Below, in pieces: positions 16,520 through 24,218 of a stretch of 64,000 nt of DNA. The DNA is taken from positions 434,001 through 498,000 of the forward strand of contig JAEUHY010000012.1 in assembly GCA_016795325.1 (NCBI GenBank), read 5' to 3'. Position 1 is the first letter of the stretch. Each line of letters begins with the position of its first letter. The translations under genes and the position numbers were made by a program. Source of the stretch: Planctomycetota bacterium (GTDB lineage Bacteria; Planctomycetota; UBA1135; GCA-002686595). The notes under the pieces were generated by a model. The model ran no database searches. It was not told where the DNA came from and saw only the letters and a program-made list of their open reading frames with translations.

Positions 16520-17260
16520 TCAGTGCCGCCCGAAGCGCGTGCCTTCGAACACGAGCGAAGCGATGCGCCACTGCCCGTCGTGCAGCACGAGCGAGAACAT
16601 GTCGGCGCCGCGCCAACCCTGGGACTGCGCCCCCGACGGATCGAGCGCGTCGTACTGCGCGACCGCGGAGCCGATCGAGCCCAGCGTCTCGATGCGTTGC
16701 GTGCGCATCTCGAGCTTCAGCGGCGCCGCGCGGCCGCCGGCGCCTTGGCGCGCGACGTAGTCCTCGATGCGCAGGACCACCACGGTCGGCGGCGCTCCCA
16801 AGCTGGGACTGCGGATCGTGACCAGGGTCGCGCCGGGCCAGAAGTGATCGGCCACACGCGGCCAATCGCCGGCGGCGAAGTCGCGGTAGAACGCGTCGAG
16901 CAACTGACGCACCTCGCGCTCTTGAGGCGCGACGCTCGGCTCGGCGGGCGGCTCGCTCGGGGTGGAGACAACGGGTGCAGCGACGCTCGCTTGCGACGCC
17001 GCGGCGTCGGCCGCCGCTGAACTCGTTGCTGCTGCAGCGTTCTGCTCGGGGAGCGCCGCCGGGTCGGGTGCGGACTCCGCGGTCGGCGGTGACGCCGGCA
17101 CGCCGGGCGCGGGTTCGATCTCTGGGTTCGGCGCCGCCAGGGAGCGACAGCCGAGCGCCGGGCCGAACAGGACCAAGCTCCACGCCACGGCGCCGAAGAG
17201 CTCGCGCGTTCTGCCCAACGCGCCAGCGCTTGCGCGCCCCCGGTTTTCGAGTTGAACCAT
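16520..17260 (-). CDS. Lipoprotein with an NTF2/SnoaL-like domain
   Basis: The product is 246 residues. A hydrophobic segment runs into the lipobox PALGC, so it should be lipidated at about Cys41. A Pro/Ala-rich, low-complexity linker follows (roughly residues 45-115). Then comes a domain of about 125 residues starting EREVRQLLDAFYRDFAAGDWPRV, typical of NTF2-like/DUF4440 folds, and ending WRIASLVFEGTRF. No catalytic residues can be assigned. It lies 91 bp downstream of the TolC-like gene on the same strand, so it may be the last gene of the exporter operon. Confidence 0.72.
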   Translation of the reverse strand: MVQLENRGRASAGALGRTRELFGAVAWSLVLFGPALGCRSLAAPNPEIEPAPGVPASPPTAESAPDPAALPEQNAAAATSSAAADAAASQASVAAPVVSTPSEPPAEPSVAPQEREVRQLLDAFYRDFAAGDWPRVADHFWPGATLVTIRSPSLGAPPTVVVLRIEDYVARQGAGGRAAPLKLEMRTQRIETLGSIGSAVAQYDALDPSGAQSQGWRGADMFSLVLHDGQWRIASLVFEGTRFGRH

Positions 17261-17351
17261 CGTCGATCGCACCTTGCGCCCTGCAGCGCGCGACGCGCCC
17301 CTGCGGCTCGCCGTCACGCCGACAAGCATAAGGGACGACGGTCCGGCGCGT

Positions 17352-19004
17352 TCAACGCTGCGCGCCAGCCGGCGCGCCCGAGCCGATCGCACCGCCCGCC
17401 ACGACCTCGTCGTAGGGCAGTCCGACCACTGCCCGGTACTCCGCGAGCGCGCGGAAGTGCTCCTCGAGCACTTCGACCAGCGACTGCGCTGCGAGCGCCG
17501 CCTGTTGTTCGCGCAGATTCACGCGCAGCAGGTCGCTCTGACCGCCCCGCAGCTGCACGCGTTCGGCCTCGGCCAGCTGCGCTGCGAGGCGCACGTTCTC
17601 CCGCGACTGTCCGATGCGCTGGTAGCTCTGGTTGAGCGCCGAGACCACGTCGCGCACGTCGTTGCGCACGCTGTCGCCCAGGAACTGCGCCTCGCGCGTG
17701 AGCTTGGCGATCTTGGCCTGCGTCTCGCGCACCTTGCCGCGCGCCAGGCTGCGCTGGATCGGCAGCTGGAAACGCAGCAGCGCCGTCAGCTCGAACGGAT
17801 CCTTGTCATCCGGCGTGTTCGCGGCGCCGCCGTAGTCCTGCGAACCGAACACGCCCAAATCCAGGCGCGGGAGGATGTCGTTCTCGGCCAGGCCCAGCTC
17901 CAGCTCGAGCCGCGCGATCTCGAGTTCGAGCACGCGCACCTCGGGGCGGCGCGCCAGCGCGAGGTCCTCGTGCCCGGGCACGAACACCTCCGCGACATCG
18001 CGCGGCGTCGGGAATTCGTAGGGCAATGCACCGTCGGCCGGCAAGGTCGGCTGCCCGCGAGCGTCGCGCCAGTACAGCGAGAGCGCGAGCGCCGCCTGTT
18101 GCACGCCGCGTTCGGCGCGCAGGAGGCTTTGGCGGCGATCGACGATCAGTCGCTCGTTCTCGACGAGGTTGATCGGCGCCAGCAGCCCTTCGCGCACGGC
18201 CAGCTCGATCTGCGTGGTGCGGTCTTCGGCCAGCGCCAAGAGCCGCAGCGCGATCTCGCGCTTGCGCCCGGCGCCAACCCACTTCCAGTACGAGTCAGCG
18301 GCCTTGCGCGTGGCCTCGATGCGCTTGAAGAGCACGATCGGCTCGGCCTGTTCGCGCGCCAAGCGCGCGCGCCACAGCGCCACGCGCCGCGAGTCGATCG
18401 CGCGGCCCTGGAGCAAGGGCAGCGTCACGCCAAGCCGCGCTTCGCCGTCCTTGTTGGTCTTCGCCTTGCCGTCGTACACCGCGAAATCCCCGCGGCCGAT
18501 GCGGTAGCCGCCGGAGAAGTTCATGCCCCAGAACTCGAGCGGCTGCTCGACCCCGAAGTCGAACACGTCGCTCTCGTAGAAGCCTTCCAGATCGAAGGCG
18601 CCCTGCGCGTTGAGGCGCGTGTCGAAATTGCCGCGCGACTGCAGCAGTTGGCCCTCGGCGATGGAGACCTCTTCGAGCGCGGCAAGCACCAGCGGAAAGT
18701 GCGTCTCCACCGAGCGCAGCACGTCCTCCAACTCGATCTCGGCCGAGGCTGCGCCCACGCCCTCGCGGTCGGCGCGCGCCGACTGCCCCAGCACGTGGAT
18801 CGGCTCGAGCGGCGCTCCGTTCGGTGCGTCGCTCGCGACCGGCGCAGCGGCGAGCCTGAAGTGCTGGAGCACCTCGGGGGTGATCGGCGGCAGCGGATCG
18901 ATCGGGCACGGAGCGGCGAACTGGCAACCCGGCGCCAGCGCGGCGCCCGCGAGCACCAGCGCGCGCCGACTCGCCAGCGCCCTCAACAGATCGAGCGTGC
19001 GCAT
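17352..19004 (-). CDS. TolC-family outer-membrane efflux lipoprotein
   Basis: The 550-residue product has an N-terminal hydrophobic segment and a lipobox (ALAPGC), then two long alpha-hairpin regions typical of outer membrane efflux proteins. Examples are SIAEGQLLQSRGNFDTRLNA, RGVQQAALALSLYWRD and REAQFLGDSVRNDVRDVVSA. It would form the outer-membrane channel of the exporter encoded upstream. Its ATG overlaps the stop of the adaptor gene (TGATG), so translation is coupled. The length is at the high end for the family because of a 75-residue N-terminal extension before the first helix. Confidence 0.88.
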   Translation of the reverse strand: MRTLDLLRALASRRALVLAGAALAPGCQFAAPCPIDPLPPITPEVLQHFRLAAAPVASDAPNGAPLEPIHVLGQSARADREGVGAASAEIELEDVLRSVETHFPLVLAALEEVSIAEGQLLQSRGNFDTRLNAQGAFDLEGFYESDVFDFGVEQPLEFWGMNFSGGYRIGRGDFAVYDGKAKTNKDGEARLGVTLPLLQGRAIDSRRVALWRARLAREQAEPIVLFKRIEATRKAADSYWKWVGAGRKREIALRLLALAEDRTTQIELAVREGLLAPINLVENERLIVDRRQSLLRAERGVQQAALALSLYWRDARGQPTLPADGALPYEFPTPRDVAEVFVPGHEDLALARRPEVRVLELEIARLELELGLAENDILPRLDLGVFGSQDYGGAANTPDDKDPFELTALLRFQLPIQRSLARGKVRETQAKIAKLTREAQFLGDSVRNDVRDVVSALNQSYQRIGQSRENVRLAAQLAEAERVQLRGGQSDLLRVNLREQQAALAAQSLVEVLEEHFRALAEYRAVVGLPYDEVVAGGAIGSGAPAGAQR

Positions 19005-20356
19005 CACTTGTCTTCGGACTCCGCGTCCTTCTTCTTCGCGCCGTTCTTCTTCGACTTGCCCGCGGACGGAGCGATGTCGCCATTCTGAACGGTCGGCGGG
19101 AAGGCGTTGAGCTGCCGCCAGATTTCGTAGCCCAGGCGCACGGTGTCGAGCAGCAGCCAGCCGTTGGCTCGCACTCCCTGGCGCAGGTAACGCCGTTCGG
19201 GCCAGGGCTCGTCGGCCGGATCGGGTTCGATCAGCACGCGGAAGCGACCGTCCGCGTTGCCCTGGGCGTCGACGAACAGCACGCGGCCTCCGAACGTCCC
19301 CACGGCGACGGACGGCCAGCCGGCGAACTGCACCGCGGGCCAGCCCTCGAACTGGATGCGCACCGGGCGGCCTTGCTTCACGAGCGGCGCGTCCAAACCG
19401 CGCACCCACAACTCGACCGCGAGGCGGTCGGTGTCGGGGATCAACTCGATCAGCGGATCGCCCTGGGACAGGAACTCCGTCGAGGTCGCAGCGTGCACGC
19501 GCAGCACGTAGCCGTCGCGCGGCGCCACGACGACCTGGGTCTTCTGGCGATCGAACTTGACCTGGGCGTTCGTGACCTCTTTGTCCGCCTCGGCCGCCTT
19601 GGACTTCGCGTCTTCGGCGTCGGTCTTGGCCTTCTCGACGGCGGCCTGCTGCGACGCGGACACGCGGCTGACTTCGGCCTTGCGAGCTTCGAGATCGTTG
19701 CGCGATTGCTGCACCTTGGCCTCGGCCGCCGCAACCTTGTTGGTCGCCTCCTTGAAGTCGGACTCCGCCTTCTGGAAGTCGAGGTCGGAGACCACGCCCG
19801 AGCTCCGCAGGTTGAACTTGCGCTCGAAGTCGAGCTGCTTTTGCTCGAGCACCGCGGTGAAGGCCGCGAGATCGCGCTCGTTGATCTCGACCGCTTGGGT
19901 CGCGCTCTGCACCGCGAGTTCGGCGGTCGTGATGGCGTTGACGCGCGCCGTCTCGAGCAGCCCGACCTGCGTCGCGTACACCTCGACCATCTTGCGCGCG
20001 GCCCGCAGCTTCTCCTGCGCAAACTCGATCTGTTGCTGCAGACGCTGCACGTAGAGCGGGTCCTGGTCGCTCATCTCGGCGAGCACCTCGCCCTTCTTGA
20101 CCGCCTGACCTTCCTGCACGTCGAGTCGCACCAGCGGTCCGGTCACCGGCGCGGGAATCGTCACCGCGCGGTCGAGCGGGTCGATGGCGATCACCCGCCC
20201 CTGCGCCTGGACGTTCTGCACCCAGGGCAGCAGCACAAAGGCAGGCAGGGCCGTGGCGAAGATCACGATCAGCGCCTTGGCCAGCTTGCGCATGGCGCGG
20301 GGCGGCCGGACGATCTGGAACGCCGTCAGTCCCAGTCCCTCGAGTTCGTTCTTCAT
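19004..20356 (-). CDS. HlyD-family periplasmic adaptor (membrane fusion protein)
   Basis: The product is 450 residues. One membrane segment lies at about residues 28-48, then the first lipoyl half (VTGPLVRLDVQEGQAVKKGEVL). A long coiled coil from about residue 85 to 270 is rich in Ala/Glu/Lys heptads. The second lipoyl half follows (VVVAPRDGYVLRVH), then a beta-barrel (GQPA-like VRIQFEGWPAVQF). The last 35 residues are Lys-rich. It bridges the ABC transporter to the TolC-like channel. The start follows the ABC gene by 43 bp, and the stop overlaps the next gene. Confidence 0.9.
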   Translation of the reverse strand: MKNELEGLGLTAFQIVRPPRAMRKLAKALIVIFATALPAFVLLPWVQNVQAQGRVIAIDPLDRAVTIPAPVTGPLVRLDVQEGQAVKKGEVLAEMSDQDPLYVQRLQQQIEFAQEKLRAARKMVEVYATQVGLLETARVNAITTAELAVQSATQAVEINERDLAAFTAVLEQKQLDFERKFNLRSSGVVSDLDFQKAESDFKEATNKVAAAEAKVQQSRNDLEARKAEVSRVSASQQAAVEKAKTDAEDAKSKAAEADKEVTNAQVKFDRQKTQVVVAPRDGYVLRVHAATSTEFLSQGDPLIELIPDTDRLAVELWVRGLDAPLVKQGRPVRIQFEGWPAVQFAGWPSVAVGTFGGRVLFVDAQGNADGRFRVLIEPDPADEPWPERRYLRQGVRANGWLLLDTVRLGYEIWRQLNAFPPTVQNGDIAPSAGKSKKNGAKKKDAESEDK

Positions 20357-20399
20357 GGCTCCGGTGGAGAGTGTGTTCAGGGCGTGAGCGTACGGCGCA

Positions 20400-22562
20400 T
20401 CAACTGGCGCGAGCCTGGTTCTCGATCGCGCCCTCGGGCAGCGCGAGCACGCGCGAGCAGCGCGCGAGAACGTCTGGCTGATTCGTGGCGATGATCAGCG
20501 TCCACGGCGCCTTCGGATCGAACAGCACGTCGAACACCCGTTTGCGCGCGTCCTCGGCGAGCTCCTCGAAGAAGTCGGTGACGAGCAGGAGCCGCGGCCG
20601 ACCGGCGACCGCGCGGGCCACCTGCAGGCGCACGATCTGGCCGGAGGAGAGCGGGCGTCCGCTCGACGTGAGCGCCGTCTCGAGTCCATCCGGCAGACGC
20701 TCGATCTCGTCGAGCAGTCCCAGCCGCTTGAGCGCCTCGTGCACGTCGTCGTCCGTCACGAACGGACGCGTGACGCGCACGTTCTCGCGCACAGTGCCCT
20801 CGAACGTCTCTACCGCTTCGACCAGGCTCGCCGTGCGGCGCAGCGATTCCAGCGAGAGCGTGCGCAGGTCGCGCCCATCGACGCGGATCGTCCCGCCCGA
20901 AGCCTTGCGCAGGCCCCAGATCAGTTGGAGCAGCGAGGATTTCCCGCTTCCGCTCGGGCCGCGCACGCCGACGCGCTCGCCCGGGCGAACGTGCATCGAG
21001 ATGTGGTCGAACACCGGCTGGCTGTGCGTGCCGAAGCTGAGCGAGCGCAACTCGACCTCCATGCCCGCACCGCGCACGAGGCTCAGGTGGTGCTCCCCAC
21101 CCTGGTGCTCGACCGGCAGGTCGAGCAGCTTGCCGACCTTGTCCGTCGCCGCCATCAAGTCGTAGAACGACTCGAGGTGCTTGCCGAGTTTGGCGACCGA
21201 GTTCACCACCAGCGTCACGATCAGTTCGGCTGCGACGAGTTGCCCGAGCGTCAAGGTGCCTTCGATGACGAGCAAGCCGCCCACGCTGAGCAACGCGGTG
21301 CTCGCCAGCACCTGGAGCACGTAGGTGCCGATGTAGTGCGAGAACACCACGCGGAAGTGCTCGGCGCGGTGTTCGAGGAAGCGCCGCGCGAGGCGGTCGG
21401 AGCGCTCGAACACGAAGCGCAGTGCGCCGCTCGACTTGTAGAGCAGCGGATTGCGGGCGAGTTCTTCGAGCCACGCGACCGCTTCGTACTTCGCCTTGCT
21501 TTCCGCCTTGGCGGTCTTGATGCCGCGGCGCACCGGCCCGATCACGATCAACGCGATGGCGAGCAGCAGGACGACGTCAAAGGCCAGCAGCAGCGGGTGG
21601 TAGAAGGCCAGCACCACCAAGCCGACCGTAGCGCTGAGCAGGAGCGACAGTCCGTCGAGCAGCAGGAACGCGCCGAGCTTCTGGATCGCGATGACGTCGA
21701 GGAAGCGGTTGACGAGTTCGGGCGCGTAGTAGTGCTCGTGGACGCTCATCCCCAGGCGCGGCAGGCGGGCCGTCAGGTCGGCGAACACGCGCACGAACAG
21801 ACGGCGCTGCAGCATTTCGACGACCCAGGTCTGCAACGCCGTCAACAAGGCCGCGAAAGACAGGCCCACGAACAGCAGCAGCGCGACGACGACGAGCGGC
21901 GGAATCGCGCCGCCGAGCGCCACGAAGTTGACCAGCGACTGGACCGCGATCGGCGTCGCCAGCGAGAGCACGCCGATCGCCACCGCGAACACGGCCACGG
22001 CGAAGATGTCCCCGCGGTCCGGTGAGACCAGGGTCCAGAGGCGCTTCAGCGGAGGCGGAGGTTCGGCGTGCGCGTGCTCCCCGCCGTGTTCTTCGTCCGC
22101 CTCCGTGAGGTTGCCCAGCCGCGGCTTGAGCCATCGCAGGCGCCTTTCGCCCTCGAAGCCGCACAGCAAGGCCAGCTCGGGCAGCGCGACCTCGCGCACC
22201 TGCTCGCCCTCGTCGACGCCGCGGATCGTGACGCGCGCGCCGGCCTCGCTCTTGCGCACGAGCATCCAGCGCGTCGTGCGGCGCCCGCTGTCGTCGGCGG
22301 CTTCGAGCGCCGTCAGCAGCGGCTCGTCCCAGCGCAGCCACTGCAGGAGTTCCTCGTGGCTGGCCTCCACCACCTCGAGGTGCACGTCCGCGGACTCGGC
22401 CGCGAGCTTGAGCCAGTCCAGCGCCGCGAGCGGCACTTCGCCATCGGCGGGGAGTGCGCGTTCGAGCTCACGGACGAGTGCCCCGAGCACCTCGGCGGGA
22501 GCTGTCGGACCGGCGGTGAGGTCCGCGAGCGAGCGCGCGGCGGGTTCGATCTTGCCCTGCAT
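20400..22562 (-). CDS. ABC exporter, fused permease-ATPase with degenerate catalytic residues
   Basis: The 720-residue product has an N-terminal region (residues about 1-145) that looks like the inactive C39-peptidase-like domain of type I exporters. It lacks the catalytic cysteine. An ABC transmembrane domain (about 170-470) and a nucleotide-binding domain follow. Walker A (GPSGSGKSS, about 533) and the signature LSSGQ (about 637) are intact. The Q-loop Gln is replaced by Glu (SLVEAVE). The Walker B Glu is replaced by Phe (LLLVTDFFEE). The H-loop His is replaced by Asn (IIATNQ). ATP hydrolysis may therefore be slow or absent. It heads the exporter operon; the substrate is unknown. Confidence 0.87.
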   Translation of the reverse strand: MQGKIEPAARSLADLTAGPTAPAEVLGALVRELERALPADGEVPLAALDWLKLAAESADVHLEVVEASHEELLQWLRWDEPLLTALEAADDSGRRTTRWMLVRKSEAGARVTIRGVDEGEQVREVALPELALLCGFEGERRLRWLKPRLGNLTEADEEHGGEHAHAEPPPPLKRLWTLVSPDRGDIFAVAVFAVAIGVLSLATPIAVQSLVNFVALGGAIPPLVVVALLLFVGLSFAALLTALQTWVVEMLQRRLFVRVFADLTARLPRLGMSVHEHYYAPELVNRFLDVIAIQKLGAFLLLDGLSLLLSATVGLVVLAFYHPLLLAFDVVLLLAIALIVIGPVRRGIKTAKAESKAKYEAVAWLEELARNPLLYKSSGALRFVFERSDRLARRFLEHRAEHFRVVFSHYIGTYVLQVLASTALLSVGGLLVIEGTLTLGQLVAAELIVTLVVNSVAKLGKHLESFYDLMAATDKVGKLLDLPVEHQGGEHHLSLVRGAGMEVELRSLSFGTHSQPVFDHISMHVRPGERVGVRGPSGSGKSSLLQLIWGLRKASGGTIRVDGRDLRTLSLESLRRTASLVEAVETFEGTVRENVRVTRPFVTDDDVHEALKRLGLLDEIERLPDGLETALTSSGRPLSSGQIVRLQVARAVAGRPRLLLVTDFFEELAEDARKRVFDVLFDPKAPWTLIIATNQPDVLARCSRVLALPEGAIENQARAS

Positions 22563-23118
22563 GGATGGGCGCGTTGGATGGGTGCGTGGAGTGAAGGGAC
22601 AGCAGTTCAGCGAACACTCGACCGGCGCGCGCGCATCCAACGGCGCGAGCGCAGCAGCAGGCGCGGGGCACGGCTCGCAGCCCGCCCGCAGCGGCGCAAG
22701 CGACCGGCTTCCGGCTCGCTGTGCTCGACCCGCTGAAGGTCAATCCGCGCCAGGGCTTGGCTCGCGCCAAGTCCCGACGCCCGCTCACGGGTGCTACGCC
22801 GAGGCGTCGCACGGAGATGGGGCAACCGGAGCGAGCCGCGCGCACGGGTGCGAACGTCGGTTGCGGACCGCGGAGAGCCGGCCGCTTTCAGAGCGCGGGA
22901 AGGTAGCAGCGCCGACGGGTCCTCTGCGAGCCCGAAGAAGCCCGGGCGCCGCCGCCGTGTCAACGTCGTGCACAACGGCGCGGCGCCATCGCGCCAGGCC
23001 TGACAAAGACGCCCAGATCGGCCGAGCTCCGCGCTCCTTGCCCAGCACGCGCTCAGCCAACATCGCACGAACGAAGCCCGATGGCGCGAATCTGACACCA
23101 GCGCCCCAGCTCCAAGCC
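22563..23118. other. Intergenic region without a recognisable gene
   Basis: Between the ABC gene start and the repeat array there are about 550 bp with no open frame resembling a known family. The most distal part, from about 23050, shows faint remnants of the array (for example GGCTTCGTTCGTGCGATG on the minus strand, compared with GGCTTCTTACCTGCGATG in intact units). The promoter of the exporter operon should lie near 22570-22750, but I cannot pick a convincing -35/-10 pair. Confidence 0.4.
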
Positions 23119-23134
23119 GCCTGGCCTACCCGCG

Positions 23135-23249
23135 TGGCAACGCGGCCAGGATCCGACCCGCGTCCGCGCCCACCACCACCGCAGGTAGGAAGCCTTCCGG
23201 CGCGAATCCGAAACCAGCCCGACAGCTGCAAACCGCCAGGCCGATTGAG
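23135..23249 (-). repeat. Degenerate third unit of the tRNA-tail tandem array
   Basis: This copy is about 115 bp and matches the intact 131-bp units with many substitutions and a deletion of about 16 bp next to its tRNA-tail end (23135-23159). Its first hairpin (about 23214-23241 on the plus strand) has several C-to-T changes, yet 11 base pairs remain possible because the changes give G-T pairs. Confidence 0.75.
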
Positions 23250-23380
23250 TGGTAGCGCGGGCAGGATTCGAACCCACGCGCGGGCGCGCAGCGTCCGCGC
23301 CCACCACCATCGCAGGTAAGAAGCCTGCCGGCGCGGGAACGAAATCGGCCCGGCGGCTGTAAGCCGCCGAGCCGATTGAG
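23250..23380 (-). repeat. Second 131-bp unit of the tRNA-tail tandem array
   Basis: Positions 23250-23274 are an exact copy of the last 25 nt of the initiator tRNA gene (T-arm 3' half, acceptor strand and CCA). The remaining 106 bp differ from the neighbouring unit at seven positions by my alignment. Stems are kept: 12 bp at 23347-23373 and 7 bp at about 23281-23301. Confidence 0.92.
23347..23373 (-). terminator. Terminator-like hairpin inside the second array unit
   Basis: A 12-bp stem with a 3-nt loop, homologous to the tRNA terminator at 23478-23504. Two substitutions in the stem swap the place of the G-T pair but keep all 12 pairs; the downstream T-tract is interrupted (GATTTCGTTCCC). 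Confidence 0.6.
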
Positions 23381-23511
23381 TGGTAGCGCGGGCAGGATTC
23401 GAACCCACGCGCGGGCGCGAAGCGTCCGCGCCCACCACCATCGCAGGTAAGAAGCCTGCCGGCGCGAAAACGAAATCGGCCCGGCGGCTGAAAGCCGCCA
23501 GGCCGACTGAG
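23381..23511 (-). repeat. First 131-bp unit of the tRNA-tail tandem array
   Basis: The unit directly follows the tRNA. Reading on the minus strand, it runs from the base after the tRNA CCA through three predicted hairpins. These are a terminator-like 12-bp stem, GCAGG/CCTGC with a 7-nt loop, and GGGCGCG/CGCGCCC with a 7-nt loop. It ends in an exact copy of the tRNA's last 25 nt (23381-23405). The spacing from the tRNA tail to this copy and on to the next is exactly 131 bp each time. Confidence 0.93.
23478..23504 (-). terminator. Intrinsic terminator of the initiator tRNA gene
   Basis: Eight bases after the CCA end, a 12-bp stem (one G-T pair) with a TTC loop is followed on the minus strand by GATTTCGTTTT. 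The same element recurs in each array unit. Confidence 0.75.
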
Positions 23512-23588
23512 TGGTAGCGCGGGCAGGATTCGAACCTGCGACCTCCGGGTTATGAGCCCGACGAGCTGCCAGACTGCTCCACCGCGCG
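23512..23588 (-). tRNA. Initiator tRNA-fMet (anticodon CAT)
   Basis: The 77-nt gene folds into a full cloverleaf with CAT in the anticodon loop CTCATAA. Three features mark the initiator. The first base pair is a mismatch (C1 opposite T72). The anticodon stem has three consecutive G-C pairs (GGG/CCC). The D-arm sequence AGCAGTCTGGCAGCTCGTCGGGCT is typical of fMet tRNAs apart from small changes. The CCA end is encoded. In E. coli position 72 is A, so C1-U72 is a variant, but still unpaired as needed to escape EF-Tu and allow formylation. A promoter lies just upstream, overlapping the aroK stop. Confidence 0.95.
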
Positions 23589-23600
23589 ATCGAGGGGGAA

Positions 23601-23629
23601 AGGATAGGGCGGTGCGAGGCTGGGATCAA
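23601..23629 (-). promoter_or_regulatory. Promoter of the initiator tRNA gene
   Basis: On the minus strand TTGATC (plus-strand 23624-23629) and TATCCT (23601-23606) are separated by 17 bp, and the predicted start lies about 6-12 nt before the mature tRNA. The -35 overlaps the aroK stop codon. Confidence 0.6.
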
Positions 23630-24198
23630 GAGTCAGCTGGCCGCGAATTGGCGTACAGCTCCAGGCGAGCCCGCACTTCGCGCGCAAGTTCGGCGGGCGC
23701 GCGGCCGCAGCAGTCGATCGCGATGTGCGCGCACTCCGCGTAGAGCGGAGCGCGCCGCGCCCCGATCTCGCGAAACTCGTTCGCCCACCCTCCGGCCACG
23801 AGCGCCGGACGCCCGCGCCCGTCCGCGGCCGCGCGGCGAGCCAGAACCTCGACGGACTCGCGCAACCAGATGACCGTGGTGCGCAGGGCCAGCAGCCGCC
23901 GGTTGACTTCGCGCTCCACGACCCCGCCTCCGGTCGCGATCACGCGCGGCTCGCCGTTGTCGAGCACCCGCGCGAGCTCGGCTTGCTCCGCAGCGCGGAA
24001 CGCGTCCCAGCCGTGCGCCTCGATCCACTCTCCCAGGCTCGTTCCGTGCGCGCTGCAGCAGTCGCTCTGGAAGGAGTATCTCAGCGCTTCGTCGAGGTCG
24101 ACGAAGCCCGCGTCGAACTCGCGCGCGACGAGGGCGCCCACGGTGCTCTTGCCCGTGCAACGCAACCCGACGAACGCCAGCGAACGACGGAGCTTCAA
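23626..24198 (-). CDS. aroK: Shikimate kinase
   Basis: The 190-residue product phosphorylates shikimate with ATP in chorismate synthesis. The P-loop is GLRCTGKST at residues 11-19. The DLD motif follows at about 34, ATGGGVVERE at about 89 is the shikimate-binding triple glycine, and DGRGRPAL at about 125 is the lid arginine region. There is a short extra segment with a Cys pair (FQSDCCSAHG) between the DLD and the substrate domain. The start is a TTG at 24198, since no ATG or GTG in frame precedes the P-loop. It follows the aroDE gene by 20 bp, so both probably form one operon. Confidence 0.9.
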   Translation of the reverse strand: MKLRRSLAFVGLRCTGKSTVGALVAREFDAGFVDLDEALRYSFQSDCCSAHGTSLGEWIEAHGWDAFRAAEQAELARVLDNGEPRVIATGGGVVEREVNRRLLALRTTVIWLRESVEVLARRAAADGRGRPALVAGGWANEFREIGARRAPLYAECAHIAIDCCGRAPAELAREVRARLELYANSRPADS

Positions 24199-24218
24199 CG
24201 GCGGCCCACGCGGATGCG

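Noticed and set aside
23250..23405. Additional tRNA genes at the array copies
   Set aside because: Only the 3' 25 nt match; the bases upstream do not form an acceptor stem partner, D-arm or anticodon arm.
22794..23441. A 215-codon Arg-rich frame running through the tRNA-tail array
   Set aside because: The 131-bp period is not a multiple of three, so the repeat is read in different frames, and nothing supports translation. E. coli tyrT repeats do encode the Arg-rich Tpr peptide, so I note it, but the evidence here favours an RNA or no product.
23135..23536. The array as a CRISPR
   Set aside because: The period is 131 bp with nearly identical spacers, and the repeated element is a tRNA 3' end. 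No cas genes are present.
23250..23536. tRNA-tail copies as att sites of an integrated element
   Set aside because: Direct repeats of a tRNA 3' end suggest attL/attR, but the intervals are only 106 bp, hold no integrase or cargo, and are themselves homologous. Tandem duplication explains them better.
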